From contig SFDZ01000003.1 of assembly GCA_004557405.1 (NCBI GenBank), positions 1 to 64,000 on the forward strand: DNA of 64,000 nucleotides, written 5' to 3'. The notes beneath the pieces are model-generated. The model saw only the letters and a list, made by a program, of their open reading frames with translations, was not told the origin of the DNA and made no database searches. The translations under genes were made by a program, and so were the position numbers. Positions 25,802-34,702 of this stretch are shown here, one piece after another; position 1 is the first letter of the stretch, and the number at the start of each line of letters is the position of its first letter. The DNA is from Bacteroidales bacterium. GTDB taxonomy: Bacteria > Bacteroidota > Bacteroidia > Bacteroidales > Paludibacteraceae.

Positions 25802-26257
25802 TCAATTATATACACGAACATCATAATTCGCAACAAATACATTGTATTGTTTCATCGGATAGCGGCAGTCGCCGGACATAGGATAGCCGTACCCATAACC
25901 AATGTCGAACACGGCACCACACTGCGGACAAATGGCCTCGCCGGGAATACTATCGACATTGACCCTGACATTGGGATCAATCTCGTTGGGGCAAGCCAAG
26001 TCGAACGCCACAAAGCGATCTTCAAAATCGTGAAACACCACCACGCCGCCATAGCCCAAATATTGATACACATATTTCGGTGTAACAAACGTGGCCACGC
26101 CACCAATGGCATTCAGCGTGGGCGCATCGCGCAAGATGTTAAACTCCAACGACACCGGTGCCGACGGAATGGGCGACACCACATTATTTTTACAGCCGGT
26201 AAGCGCCATCACTCCAACAATACACCCTATTATATATAGGCTGCGCTGCAACATCAC
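25802..26257 (-). CDS. Rieske-like lipoprotein with altered metal ligands
   Basis: A 151-residue protein with a lipobox (LTGCKN, Cys22) and a C-terminal Rieske-like fold pattern. At the places where Rieske proteins have CxH and CxxH, this one has CPN (Cys89) and CPQC (Cys110, Cys113), followed by the conserved GAVFD and a fourth Cys131 in the SGDCRYPMKQY segment. Both histidines are thus absent. It may bind a metal through four cysteines, or be structural only. The start overlaps the murF stop (ATGA), so translation is coupled. Confidence 0.72.
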   Translation of the reverse strand: MMLQRSLYIIGCIVGVMALTGCKNNVVSPIPSAPVSLEFNILRDAPTLNAIGGVATFVTPKYVYQYLGYGGVVVFHDFEDRFVAFDLACPNEIDPNVRVNVDSIPGEAICPQCGAVFDIGYGYGYPMSGDCRYPMKQYNVFVANYDVRVYN

Positions 26258-27546
26258 AACAACGGCACAATGTTTGTCAGATGAATACCATTCGAGCCCT
26301 TAATCAATATCGTCCTGTCTATCAACGGATTAGCGCTCACATATTCGGCCAACGCCTCTGCATTGTCGAATGTACAAAACCGTCCGTCGGCCACTTGCAC
26401 AAAGTTTGCTCCCACCAAAAACACCTCTTCGAACTGCGCTTGTGCCACATAATCCACAATTTTTTGATGCTCGTCGCGACTTTGCGCGCCAAGTTCGAGC
26501 ATATCGCCCAACACAATCGCCTTGTGCGGCAACTGCATGGCTGCAAAATTTTCGAGAGCAGCCATCATGCTGGTAGGATTGGCATTGTAAGCATCGACCA
26601 CCAACCGATTGTGTGCCGTCTCGACAAACTGCGAACGGTTGTTTTGCGGCACATAACTCTCGAGCGCGTGGCAGATTTGCGCCTCGTTCACCCCGAAATG
26701 CAGCCCGACAGTCGCGGCGGCCAACATATTTTCGGCATTATAGATACCGACGAAACGGGTTTTTGCTACATGCGCTGCGCCACCACACCGATGCCACTCT
26801 AACGTGATAAACGGCGAGCAGTCGACGACACTTCCCTGCACATCGGCCGACGCATCGAGCGCATACGACGTCTGTTTCAAACCGTGCGAGATGCTGCGCA
26901 ACAACTCATTTTTGGCATTGATAAACACCCGACCATCATGCGCACGCAAATAGTCGTACAGCGCACCTTTGGTCTGCAGCACACCTTCGAGCGAGCCAAA
27001 TCCCGCCAAATGAGCCTTGCCCACATTGGTTATCAAGCCGCAATCGGGACGCACAATTTCGACCAATTCGGCAATCTCGCCCAAATGACTTGCCCCCATC
27101 TCGACAACAGCAACTTCGTGATTTTCTGTCAGTTGCAGCAACGTGAGCGGCACACCGATGTGATTATTGAAATTGCCTTGCGTGTAGTGTACATTGAATT
27201 TTTCGCGCAGCACCGCTGCCACCAACTCCTTGGTAGTAGTTTTGCCGTTGGTGCCGGTAATGCCCACCACGGGAATACCCAGCCGTTCGCGATGTATACG
27301 CGCCAACTGTTGCATAGCATGTAACACATTATCTACCAACAAGATACGTTCATTGGTCGCAAACTCGGCCTCATCAACCACAGCATAGGCGCAACCTTTG
27401 TCCAAAGCGGCTTGCGCAAAGCGGTTGCCGTCGAAAGTATCGCCTTTCAGTGCAAAAAACAGCGAGCCTTCCGGGCAAATGCGGCTATCGGTTGTAACCT
27501 GCCGATGGGCGCAAAAAATATCGTAAAGTTCTGATAATGAAATCAT
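26254..27546 (-). CDS. murF: UDP-N-acetylmuramoyl-tripeptide--D-alanyl-D-alanine ligase
   Basis: MurF adds D-Ala-D-Ala to the peptidoglycan precursor in the cytoplasm. The 430-residue protein has the N-terminal substrate domain (TTDSR, FFALKGDTFDGNRF), the ATP-binding loop GTNGKTT (98-104), the central EMGASH motif and the C-terminal ligase domain (DAYNANPTSM, LGDMLELG). MISLSELYDI at 27546 is chosen as start; the longer frame to 27594 overlaps the end of obgE. It sits in the adk-obgE-murF unit. Confidence 0.96.
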   Translation of the reverse strand: MISLSELYDIFCAHRQVTTDSRICPEGSLFFALKGDTFDGNRFAQAALDKGCAYAVVDEAEFATNERILLVDNVLHAMQQLARIHRERLGIPVVGITGTNGKTTTKELVAAVLREKFNVHYTQGNFNNHIGVPLTLLQLTENHEVAVVEMGASHLGEIAELVEIVRPDCGLITNVGKAHLAGFGSLEGVLQTKGALYDYLRAHDGRVFINAKNELLRSISHGLKQTSYALDASADVQGSVVDCSPFITLEWHRCGGAAHVAKTRFVGIYNAENMLAAATVGLHFGVNEAQICHALESYVPQNNRSQFVETAHNRLVVDAYNANPTSMMAALENFAAMQLPHKAIVLGDMLELGAQSRDEHQKIVDYVAQAQFEEVFLVGANFVQVADGRFCTFDNAEALAEYVSANPLIDRTILIKGSNGIHLTNIVPLL

Positions 27547-27557
27547 TTTACAAAAAA

Positions 27558-28727
27558 CTACTTTTCTTTCTTCAAATTTTCGGGGGCATCCCACGCTATA
27601 TCGTACGGAATGTCAGGTTCGCGACGCTCCACACCATAAATTGTCTGAAAATCGTCGTCCTCCTCAATCTCTTCTGCTTTGTCTATCTGTTTCACATCTA
27701 GATTACGATGCGTAATGGTTTCGACACGATTTTCCGGTTTATTCAGTTCCTCCCACAACACATCTTTCAGCGCATCGAGCCCCAAGCCCGACACCGACGA
27801 GAAGAACACCGTGCGCACGCCTTGCGGCAAATGCAGACGCATCTGTTCCATCATGGTTTCATCCACCATATCGCATTTCGAGACGGCCAAAATACGTTGT
27901 TTTGCGACCAACTCCGGATTATATTTCTCCAATTCGTGCAACAAAATGCCGTATTCTTTGGCAATATCGTCGCTGTCGGCCGGCACGAGGAACAGCAAAA
28001 CAGAGTTGCGTTCGATGTGTCGCAAAAAACGCAACCCCAAACCCTTGCCCTCGGCCGCTCCTTCGATGATGCCCGGAATGTCGGCCATGCAAAACGACTG
28101 ATTGTCGCGATACGACACGATGCCCAAATTCGGAGTCAGTGTCGTAAACGGATAGTTGGCAATTTCGGGTTTGGCTGCCGACACCACCGACAGCAGTGTC
28201 GATTTGCCGGCGTTCGGAAATCCCACCAAACCAACATCGGCCAACACCTTCAGTTCCAAAATGATGTTGCGCTCGACGCGCGGTTCGCCCGGCTGTGCAT
28301 ATCGCGGTGTCTGATTCGTGGCCGACCGAAAATGCCAATTGCCCAAGCCGCCACGACCACCTTTCAGCAGCACAACCTCTTGTTTATCGTCGCTGATTTC
28401 GGCCAAAAATTCGCCCGTGTCGCCATCGTAAGCAATGGTTCCGCACGGCACATCGATGATTTTGTCTTCGCCATTTTTGCCGAAACTGCGGCTCTCGCCA
28501 CCGCTACCGCCATCGCCGGCAAAGACATGGCGTGCATATTTCAGATGAATCAGTGTCCAATAATTTTTGTTGCCGCGCAAAATGACATGACCGCCACGAC
28601 CGCCATCGCCGCCATCGGGACCACCCTTCGGCAGATATTTGGCACGATGCAGATGAGCTGATCCGGCGCCACCTTTGCCCGAACGGCAAAAAATCTTCAC
28701 ATAATCGACAAAATTAGAACTCGGCAT
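27558..28727 (-). CDS. obgE: GTPase Obg
   Basis: Obg/CgtA is an essential GTPase of 50S ribosome assembly and stress control. The 389-residue protein shows the glycine-rich Obg fold (GKGGAGSAHLHR, GGPDGGDGGRGG), the G1 motif GFPNAGKST, switch I and II (NYPFTTLTPNLG, DIPGIIEGAAEGKGLG), and SKCD as the G4 motif. The C-terminal tail is short and acidic. It lies 55 bases after adk and 11 bases before the murF start. Confidence 0.97.
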   Translation of the reverse strand: MPSSNFVDYVKIFCRSGKGGAGSAHLHRAKYLPKGGPDGGDGGRGGHVILRGNKNYWTLIHLKYARHVFAGDGGSGGESRSFGKNGEDKIIDVPCGTIAYDGDTGEFLAEISDDKQEVVLLKGGRGGLGNWHFRSATNQTPRYAQPGEPRVERNIILELKVLADVGLVGFPNAGKSTLLSVVSAAKPEIANYPFTTLTPNLGIVSYRDNQSFCMADIPGIIEGAAEGKGLGLRFLRHIERNSVLLFLVPADSDDIAKEYGILLHELEKYNPELVAKQRILAVSKCDMVDETMMEQMRLHLPQGVRTVFFSSVSGLGLDALKDVLWEELNKPENRVETITHRNLDVKQIDKAEEIEEDDDFQTIYGVERREPDIPYDIAWDAPENLKKEK

Positions 28728-28782
28728 AACAAACGGCGTTTTTTAATGCGACAAAAAATTATAAATTCACAAACAAGCGCAT

Positions 28783-29367
28783 TCAGAAACCGCAAATCGA
28801 AAACTCAATCAACTGCACGATAGACTGAAAATACTCCTCGACTGTGGTGCAATTTTCCACAGCCACATAGCGCCCCGTCGATTTATAAAACTCGATGACA
28901 GGCATCGTTACTTCGTGATAGACCTGCAACCGTTTTTTGATGACTTCCAAATTGTCGTCGGCGCGATGCGAGGTTTCGCCGCGTTTGAGCAACCGTTCGA
29001 CGAGCAGCGGCTCTTCGACGCGCAAATCCAACATCAACGTCAGTTTTTTGCCAAACGAAGCCAACAACGCATCGAGGGCTTCGGCCTGCGCCACCGTGCG
29101 CGGAAATCCATCGAAAATGAACCCGTTGCAATCACCCTTGCGCTCATCAATTTTTGCACTTATCATCTTGATAATCAAATCGTCGGGAACCAAATTGCCC
29201 TTCGAAATGAGTGTATCGGCAAACCGACCGATGTCGGTGCCGCGCGCTATCTCGTCGCGCAACATATCGCCTGTCGACAAGTGCACCAAATTGTATTTCT
29301 TCACTATCAACTCGCTCTGCGTTCCTTTGCCGGAACCGGGAGCACCAAATATAACAATGTTCAGCAT
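28783..29367 (-). CDS. adk: Adenylate kinase
   Basis: Adk interconverts ATP, AMP and ADP. The 194-residue protein has the P-loop GAPGSGKGTQ (8-17), the AMP-binding LSTGDMLR and GFPRTVAQAEA motifs and a short lid (GETSHRADD), so it is of the short type without a zinc lid. It is the first gene of the minus-strand operon, driven by a good promoter at 29423-29453. Confidence 0.97.
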   Translation of the reverse strand: MLNIVIFGAPGSGKGTQSELIVKKYNLVHLSTGDMLRDEIARGTDIGRFADTLISKGNLVPDDLIIKMISAKIDERKGDCNGFIFDGFPRTVAQAEALDALLASFGKKLTLMLDLRVEEPLLVERLLKRGETSHRADDNLEVIKKRLQVYHEVTMPVIEFYKSTGRYVAVENCTTVEEYFQSIVQLIEFSICGF

Positions 29368-29422
29368 AAGCCTTTATTTCTGTGTGTTACAAACGTATTT
29401 TTTGTCAATCCGAATTAACTTG

Positions 29423-29453
29423 CAAAGTTAGCAAAAAAAAATGATTTGACAAA
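29423..29453 (-). promoter_or_regulatory. Bacteroidota promoter for adk operon
   Basis: On the minus strand, TTTG (29450-29453), a 19-base spacer and TAACTTTG (29423-29430) match the consensus. It faces away from the promoter at 29475-29505. Confidence 0.85.
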
Positions 29454-29474
29454 ATGCTGCAAAAAAGCCGGCAT

Positions 29475-29505
29475 TTTGTTATCAACAAAAAAAAATGTAT
29501 CTTTG
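29475..29505 (+). promoter_or_regulatory. Bacteroidota promoter for the HD-domain gene
   Basis: TTTG (29475-29478), a 19-base spacer and TATCTTTG (29498-29505) match the consensus. Transcription should start near 29511, which is downstream of the ATG at 29454, so the ATG at 29532 must be the true start. Confidence 0.85.
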
Positions 29506-29531
29506 CAAGTTGGAAAAAAAGTGATTGCAAC

Positions 29532-31577
29532 ATGAGATTCAATTTCGCAAGCAAATCCCTACGCTACACACTGCGTGCTTTGCTGTTTGTGGGAGCAGTC
29601 GTATTGGTGTACGAGTGCATACCGCACCAAATAAAATTCGATAAACAGTTCATGCTTGGCAAGCCATGGCCAAACGAACTGCTGACCGCCGAATTCGACT
29701 TCCCGATATACAAAGACGAGTCGGAACTCAAACACGAGCAGGATAGCATACTACGTTATCTTGTACCCTATTTCACTATCAATCAAGATGTTGCAAGAGC
29801 AGAAATCGAAAAATTCGGTCGAGCCGGCAATTCGCTGACCGACAACCAACGCCGGCAAATAGCCGATGCACTGGCCGAATTCTACCGCACGGGAATCATG
29901 TCGGCACAGGACTACAACGACCTGCAAACTATGGGCGTTACGCGCATTTCGATTATCGACAGCACACAAACCGCTCACGAAACCGTCCTGACCGACATCC
30001 ATACAGCACGTTCGGCCTACGATGCGCTCGGCGCCACCAACATCGATGCCGGCATCCTGCGCAAAGCCAACCTCAACCACTACCTGACAGCCAACCTCAC
30101 ACTCGACAAGAACAAATCGGAACAAGTAAAACAAGAATTGTTGGCTTCCATATCGCCAACGGCCGGCATGGTGCAAGCCGGACAGCGCATTATCGACCGC
30201 GGCGAAATAATTGACTATCAGACATATAAAATTCTTCGTTCGCTCAAAATAGCCACCGAACAGATGGAATTGCCCGAGCGAAACTCCAATTGGATTGTAG
30301 CCGGAAAAATTTTGCTCATCGTCGGGTTGCTACTGCTGTTTTTTCTCTATTTGCGCCTATTCCGACCGCGCATATTCAACTCCAACCGCGACATTTTGTT
30401 CATCATGCTGATGGTGGTAAGCATGGTGGGTTTGGCATCGCTGACGGTACACTTCACACAACTGAGCATCTACATTGTGCCATTTGCCCTGCTGCCCATC
30501 ATCATACGCACCTTTTTCGATTCGCGCACAGCGCTGTTTGCGCACATCATCACTGTATTGGTAACATCGTTCATGGTGCCACAACCTTTCGAATTTCTGT
30601 TGCTGCAAATCACCGCCGGCATGACCGTCGTATCGAGTCTGAAAGAGATGACACAGCGGTCGCAGTTCGTACGCACGGCACTATTTGTATTCATCTCGTA
30701 TTCAATAACTTACACATCTTTCGTACTCATCTACGATGCGTCGTTCGACAAAATTGATTGGTGGATTTTTGCCATTTTCGCCGTCAATTCACTGTTGCAA
30801 ATGATAGCCTACGCACTCATTTTCATTTTCGAAAAGATATTTGGTTTTTTGTCGAACATGACTTTGGTGGAACTCTCCAACGTGAACAACAAATTACTGA
30901 TGGAATTTTCGGGCAAAGCGCCCGGCACTTTTCAGCATGCGCTGCAAGTGTCAAACTTGGCGGCAGCCGCAGCAGCACGCATCAATGCCAACACATTGCT
31001 GGCGCGTACGGGCGCGCTCTACCACGACATCGGCAAAATGGTCAACCCGCTCTATTTCACCGAAAATCAGACTTCGGGCATCAATCCGTTGAACGAAGCC
31101 GCACCCGAAGATGCCGCACAAATCATCATTGCCCATGTAGCCAACGGCGTCAAAATAGCCGACAAAAACAAATTGCCCGACCGCATCAAAGCCTTCATTC
31201 TGACGCACCACGCCGAAAACAAAACCGGCTACTTTTACAACATGGTCAAAAACAGCCGCCCCGATGCCGACATCGACGAATCGAAATTCACCTATCCAGG
31301 GCCCAAACCCGGCAGCAAAGAGACCACCATCGTCATGATGGCCGACGCCGTAGAAGCCGCATCGCGCAGCCTCAAAACATACGACGACAAGAGCATCGAC
31401 GAATTGGTCGATCGCATCATCGACGGCCAAATAACAAACGGCTCGTTCCAAAATTCGCCGATTGCATTCCGCGATGTAGAACAAATAAAAAACGTATTCA
31501 AAGACAAACTGAAAAGCATCTACCACTCGCGCGTCAGTTACCCCGAACTAAACAACACCAAAACGAAAAAACGCTAA
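29532..31577 (+). CDS. HDIG-domain membrane phosphohydrolase (PgpH-like, probable c-di-AMP phosphodiesterase)
   Basis: A 681-residue protein with an N-terminal helix, a periplasmic 7TMR-HDED region (about 60-250), seven transmembrane helices (about 255-455) and a cytoplasmic HD domain with LARTGALYHDIGKM (His498, Asp499) and further metal ligands in LTHH. This order is that of PgpH, which hydrolyses cyclic di-AMP to pApA. The activity here is inferred from the family. The GldG-like gene follows after 19 bases. Confidence 0.88.
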   Translation: MRFNFASKSLRYTLRALLFVGAVVLVYECIPHQIKFDKQFMLGKPWPNELLTAEFDFPIYKDESELKHEQDSILRYLVPYFTINQDVARAEIEKFGRAGNSLTDNQRRQIADALAEFYRTGIMSAQDYNDLQTMGVTRISIIDSTQTAHETVLTDIHTARSAYDALGATNIDAGILRKANLNHYLTANLTLDKNKSEQVKQELLASISPTAGMVQAGQRIIDRGEIIDYQTYKILRSLKIATEQMELPERNSNWIVAGKILLIVGLLLLFFLYLRLFRPRIFNSNRDILFIMLMVVSMVGLASLTVHFTQLSIYIVPFALLPIIIRTFFDSRTALFAHIITVLVTSFMVPQPFEFLLLQITAGMTVVSSLKEMTQRSQFVRTALFVFISYSITYTSFVLIYDASFDKIDWWIFAIFAVNSLLQMIAYALIFIFEKIFGFLSNMTLVELSNVNNKLLMEFSGKAPGTFQHALQVSNLAAAAAARINANTLLARTGALYHDIGKMVNPLYFTENQTSGINPLNEAAPEDAAQIIIAHVANGVKIADKNKLPDRIKAFILTHHAENKTGYFYNMVKNSRPDADIDESKFTYPGPKPGSKETTIVMMADAVEAASRSLKTYDDKSIDELVDRIIDGQITNGSFQNSPIAFRDVEQIKNVFKDKLKSIYHSRVSYPELNNTKTKKR

Positions 31578-31596
31578 CACAAACACAGGCACCATC

Positions 31597-33294
31597 GTGA
31601 AAAAATACCGCGACATCATACTGATAATCATTGCCATTTTGCTGATTGGCACACTACCGCTGCTGCCATTTTTGCGCCTCGACCTCACCGCCGAAAAACG
31701 TTTCAGCATCGCCGACCAAACGCGCCGACTCGTTCAAAATCTACCCGACGACATCGACATCACCTTCTACTCCGGCGGCGACATCGATGCCAACTTCGCA
31801 CGCCTGAACCGCGCCGCCGCCGAACTCATCGACGAATTGAATATCTTTGCAAACCGACACATCACCTACACGTTCATCAATCCGTCGGAAGCCGACAACG
31901 ACACCGAACGCCACAAAAACTACTTTGCGCTCGAACAACGCGGGTTGCGCGGCATGTCGGTAGCATCGCGCGACGCCAACGGACGCGTTACGCAAAACAT
32001 CGTTTTCCCGTGGGCCGAAGTCGTTACCCGCAACGACACCATGGCCATCTGTCTGCTGCAGCCCGATGGCCGCCGCCAAGGCGAGCAAGGCATCAACCAC
32101 GCCATCGAAAATCTGGAATTTGAAATCACCGATGCCATACGCATACTCAGCAAAACCACCATCGACAAAATAGCCTTCATCGAAGGGCACGGCGAGTGGA
32201 GCGAGGAAGAAGTGTACGCCGCCTCCGAAGCCTTCAGCCGCTATTTTCAAATCGACCGCGGCGTCATCGGCTACAACGCCGACATCCTCGACGACTACAA
32301 AGCCATCGTTGTAGCAGCGCCCAAAAAGCCATTTACCGAACGCGAAAAATACATCATCGACCAATACATCATGAACGGCGGACGCGTGATGTGGCTCATC
32401 GACGGCGTTCAGATGCAGCAAAACGCCCTAACGCAAGCCGAAAACAGCGCCATCATTCCGCTGGACGTCAACCTGCAAGACCAACTCTTTCGCTACGGCG
32501 TGCGCATCACATCGACCGTCGTGCAAGACATGCAATGCGCCTATATGCCCGTCAACATAGCCGCAACCGGCGAACAACCGCAGTTTGAAGCCATGCCGTG
32601 GTTCTACTCGCCACTATTGCTCACCTCGCCCAACTCGCCGATAACGCGCAACCTGATGCAGGTGAAAGCCGATTTTGCATCTGTACTCGACTTTACCAAC
32701 AACACCGACACCCTTATAAAAAAAGAGATACTGCTCATCACCTCCAATGCCACGCACATCAGCCACACGCCATGCCTCATCGACATACAGACACTGATGA
32801 ACGACGCGCAAAACGAAAATTATTGGTTCACCCGCTACCAACCCGTAGCCGCGCTGCTGCAAGGACGCTTTACCTCCACATTCCCATCGCGCAGCCGATC
32901 TATCCCCGACAGCATCGTAGGCACGCACCCACACCGCGACACCGGCATCGACACACGCATGCTGGTTGTGGCCGACGGCGACATCATACGCAACGATTTG
33001 GAACAAACGCCGCAAGGCTGGAGCGTGCTGCCACTCGGCTACGACCGCATCACGCACATGACATTCGGCAACCGCGACTTTCTGCTCAATGCCCTGCTCT
33101 ACCTCACCGACGACCAAGATTGGCTATCGTTGCGCAATCGTCAATTCAAACTACGGCTGCTCAACAAATCGACCACACAAACCAATCGTCGCCTTTGGCA
33201 ATGGACAAACACGCTGATACCGCTCATCTTTTTGCTGATAACAGCACCAACCGCATACGCCATACGCCGCAAACGCTACGGCAAAAAAGCATAA
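31597..33294 (+). CDS. GldG-like ABC transporter-associated protein
   Basis: A 565-residue protein with one N-terminal (about 6-26) and one C-terminal (about 535-555) transmembrane helix around a large periplasmic region with the DLTAEKRFSIADQT start and IAFIEGHGEWSEEE segment of the GldG/ABC_transp_aux family. In gliding Bacteroidota, GldG works with GldF and GldA as an ABC exporter tied to motility and type IX secretion. No GldA or GldF gene is adjacent, which is unusual. The start codon is GTG at 31597, 19 bases after the HD-domain gene. Confidence 0.8.
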   Translation: MKKYRDIILIIIAILLIGTLPLLPFLRLDLTAEKRFSIADQTRRLVQNLPDDIDITFYSGGDIDANFARLNRAAAELIDELNIFANRHITYTFINPSEADNDTERHKNYFALEQRGLRGMSVASRDANGRVTQNIVFPWAEVVTRNDTMAICLLQPDGRRQGEQGINHAIENLEFEITDAIRILSKTTIDKIAFIEGHGEWSEEEVYAASEAFSRYFQIDRGVIGYNADILDDYKAIVVAAPKKPFTEREKYIIDQYIMNGGRVMWLIDGVQMQQNALTQAENSAIIPLDVNLQDQLFRYGVRITSTVVQDMQCAYMPVNIAATGEQPQFEAMPWFYSPLLLTSPNSPITRNLMQVKADFASVLDFTNNTDTLIKKEILLITSNATHISHTPCLIDIQTLMNDAQNENYWFTRYQPVAALLQGRFTSTFPSRSRSIPDSIVGTHPHRDTGIDTRMLVVADGDIIRNDLEQTPQGWSVLPLGYDRITHMTFGNRDFLLNALLYLTDDQDWLSLRNRQFKLRLLNKSTTQTNRRLWQWTNTLIPLIFLLITAPTAYAIRRKRYGKKA

Positions 33295-33381
33295 AAATAG
33301 TGTATCAAACAGATTTAATAAAAAATTAACACGCTAATAATAAGCACGTTATAAAAATATTTCATTTTTTTCGTACAAATA

Positions 33382-33413
33382 TTTGTCGGAATAAAAAAAA
33401 AGCCTTAACTTTG
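33382..33413 (+). promoter_or_regulatory. Bacteroidota promoter for tRNA-Glu and rpsT
   Basis: TTTG (33382-33385), a 20-base spacer and TAACTTTG (33406-33413) match the consensus exactly, about 25 bases before the tRNA. Confidence 0.85.
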
Positions 33414-33438
33414 CAGTCGCAAAAATCCCTTGCACATT

Positions 33439-33510
33439 GGCCCATTCGTCTATCGGTTAGGACGCAAGATTTTCATTCTTGAAAGAGCAGTTCGATTCTG
33501 CTATGGGCTA
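33439..33510 (+). tRNA. tRNA-Glu (anticodon TTC)
   Basis: A 72-base cloverleaf: acceptor stem 33439-33445 with 33503-33509, D arm with GGTTAGGAC, anticodon loop TTTTCAT reading TTC, T arm AGCAG/CTGCT with TTCGATT loop, discriminator A at 33510. The CCA end is not encoded. It shares its promoter with rpsT. Confidence 0.97.
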
Positions 33511-33543
33511 CACTAAAAAGAAACGCATAAATTTGTTATAATA

Positions 33544-33798
33544 ATGGCAAATCACAAATCATCAGTTAAAAGAATCCGTCAAACGGCCAAACATCGTTTG
33601 AGCAACAGATACTACGCACGCACTGCACGCAACGCCGTTCGCGACTTGCGTCAAACAACCGACAAAGCAGCCGGCGAAGAGTTGCTGAAAAAAGTTACGT
33701 CTATGTTGGACAAATTGGCAAAACGCCACGTTATCCACAAAAACAAAGCCGGTAACTTGAAATCGAAACTGACTTTACACGTCAACAAATTGGCCTAA
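33544..33798 (+). CDS. rpsT: 30S ribosomal protein S20
   Basis: The 84-residue, strongly basic all-helical protein is a full-length S20 (MANHKSSVKRIRQTAKHR start). It binds 16S rRNA early in 30S assembly. It follows tRNA-Glu by 33 bases with no promoter between them, so both come from one transcript ending at the terminator at 33822-33849. Confidence 0.98.
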   Translation: MANHKSSVKRIRQTAKHRLSNRYYARTARNAVRDLRQTTDKAAGEELLKKVTSMLDKLAKRHVIHKNKAGNLKSKLTLHVNKLA

Positions 33799-33821
33799 TT
33801 CGCAGTTTGACAAAAAAACAA

Positions 33822-33849
33822 GGCTCTTTCCACGAAAGAGTCTTTTTTT
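33822..33849 (+). terminator. Rho-independent terminator of rpsT
   Basis: GGCTCTTTC (33822-33830) pairs with GAAAGAGTC (33834-33842), followed by a T run to 33849. Confidence 0.88.
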
Positions 33850-33877
33850 GTATCTTTTGCACCGTCTTTTTTTTGGT

Positions 33878-34570
33878 ATGGAACAACATGCAAACCTGAA
33901 ATCGTGGGCCGACGCCGACAAACCGCGCGAAAAACTGCTCAAACACGGCACTGCCGCCTTGAGCGACACCGAACTTCTGGCCATATTGCTGCGCACAGGC
34001 ACCACTCAAGAAACCGTCGTCGAATTGGCGCGCCGCCTGCTCGCTTCGGTGCACAACAACCTCGACGAACTCGGCAAACTGACCATCGGCACACTGCAAA
34101 AAAATTTCAAAGGCATCGGCGAAACCAAAGCCATCACCCTGATAGCAGCCCTCGAACTCGGGCGCCGACGCAAGTTGGCGCAAGCCCTCGAACGCCCGCA
34201 AATACGTTGCAGCGAAGATGTGGCGCACTACTTTCAGCCCATGTTGGCCGATTTGCCACACGAAGAATTTTGGACAATGACCCTGAACCGCCAAAACAAA
34301 GTAATCGGCACCAACTGCATCAGCAAAGGCGGCATCAGCACCACCGTGGTCGATATAAAACTCATCATGCGCAATGCCATCGAGCAGTTGGCCGGCGGAC
34401 TGATATTGTGCCACAACCACCCCAGCGGCAATCAACAACCCAGCACACACGACCAAGACATCACCGCAAAACTAAAAGAAGCCTGTCAACTATTTGACAT
34501 TCAACTAATTGACCACGTTATCATTGCAGGGAAAGGCTTTTATAGTTTTGCCGACAACAATCGCCTGTAA
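33878..34570 (+). CDS. radC: RadC family JAB/MPN-domain protein
   Basis: A 230-residue protein with an N-terminal UPF0758/helix-hairpin-helix region and a C-terminal JAMM domain with the metal motif LCHNHPSGN...THD (His179, His181, Asp192). Named for DNA repair, but the real biochemical role of RadC proteins is unsettled. The start MEQHANLKSW at 33878 is chosen over 33848, which lies in the terminator of rpsT. It is transcribed alone with its own terminator. Confidence 0.9.
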   Translation: MEQHANLKSWADADKPREKLLKHGTAALSDTELLAILLRTGTTQETVVELARRLLASVHNNLDELGKLTIGTLQKNFKGIGETKAITLIAALELGRRRKLAQALERPQIRCSEDVAHYFQPMLADLPHEEFWTMTLNRQNKVIGTNCISKGGISTTVVDIKLIMRNAIEQLAGGLILCHNHPSGNQQPSTHDQDITAKLKEACQLFDIQLIDHVIIAGKGFYSFADNNRL

Positions 34571-34600
34571 CGTTATAGTTGCAGACAAAACGCCCACCAC

Positions 34601-34632
34601 AAAGACATTGCGCCGAACAATGTCTTTTTTTT
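34601..34632 (+). terminator. Rho-independent terminator of radC
   Basis: AAAGACATTG (34601-34610) pairs with CAATGTCTTT (34618-34627), followed by a T run to 34632. Confidence 0.85.
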
Positions 34633-34665
34633 GCAAAAAACAGCCCGATTGTGCAAAAAAAATGT

Positions 34666-34673
34666 TATTTTTG
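34666..34673 (+). promoter_or_regulatory. Promoter -7 box for gcvP
   Basis: TATTTTTG fits TAnnTTTG and lies 29 bases before the gcvP ATG. A well-placed -33 TTTG is not present. Confidence 0.45.
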
Positions 34674-34702
34674 CAAGTTATATCCAATCATATAGACTAA
34701 TT

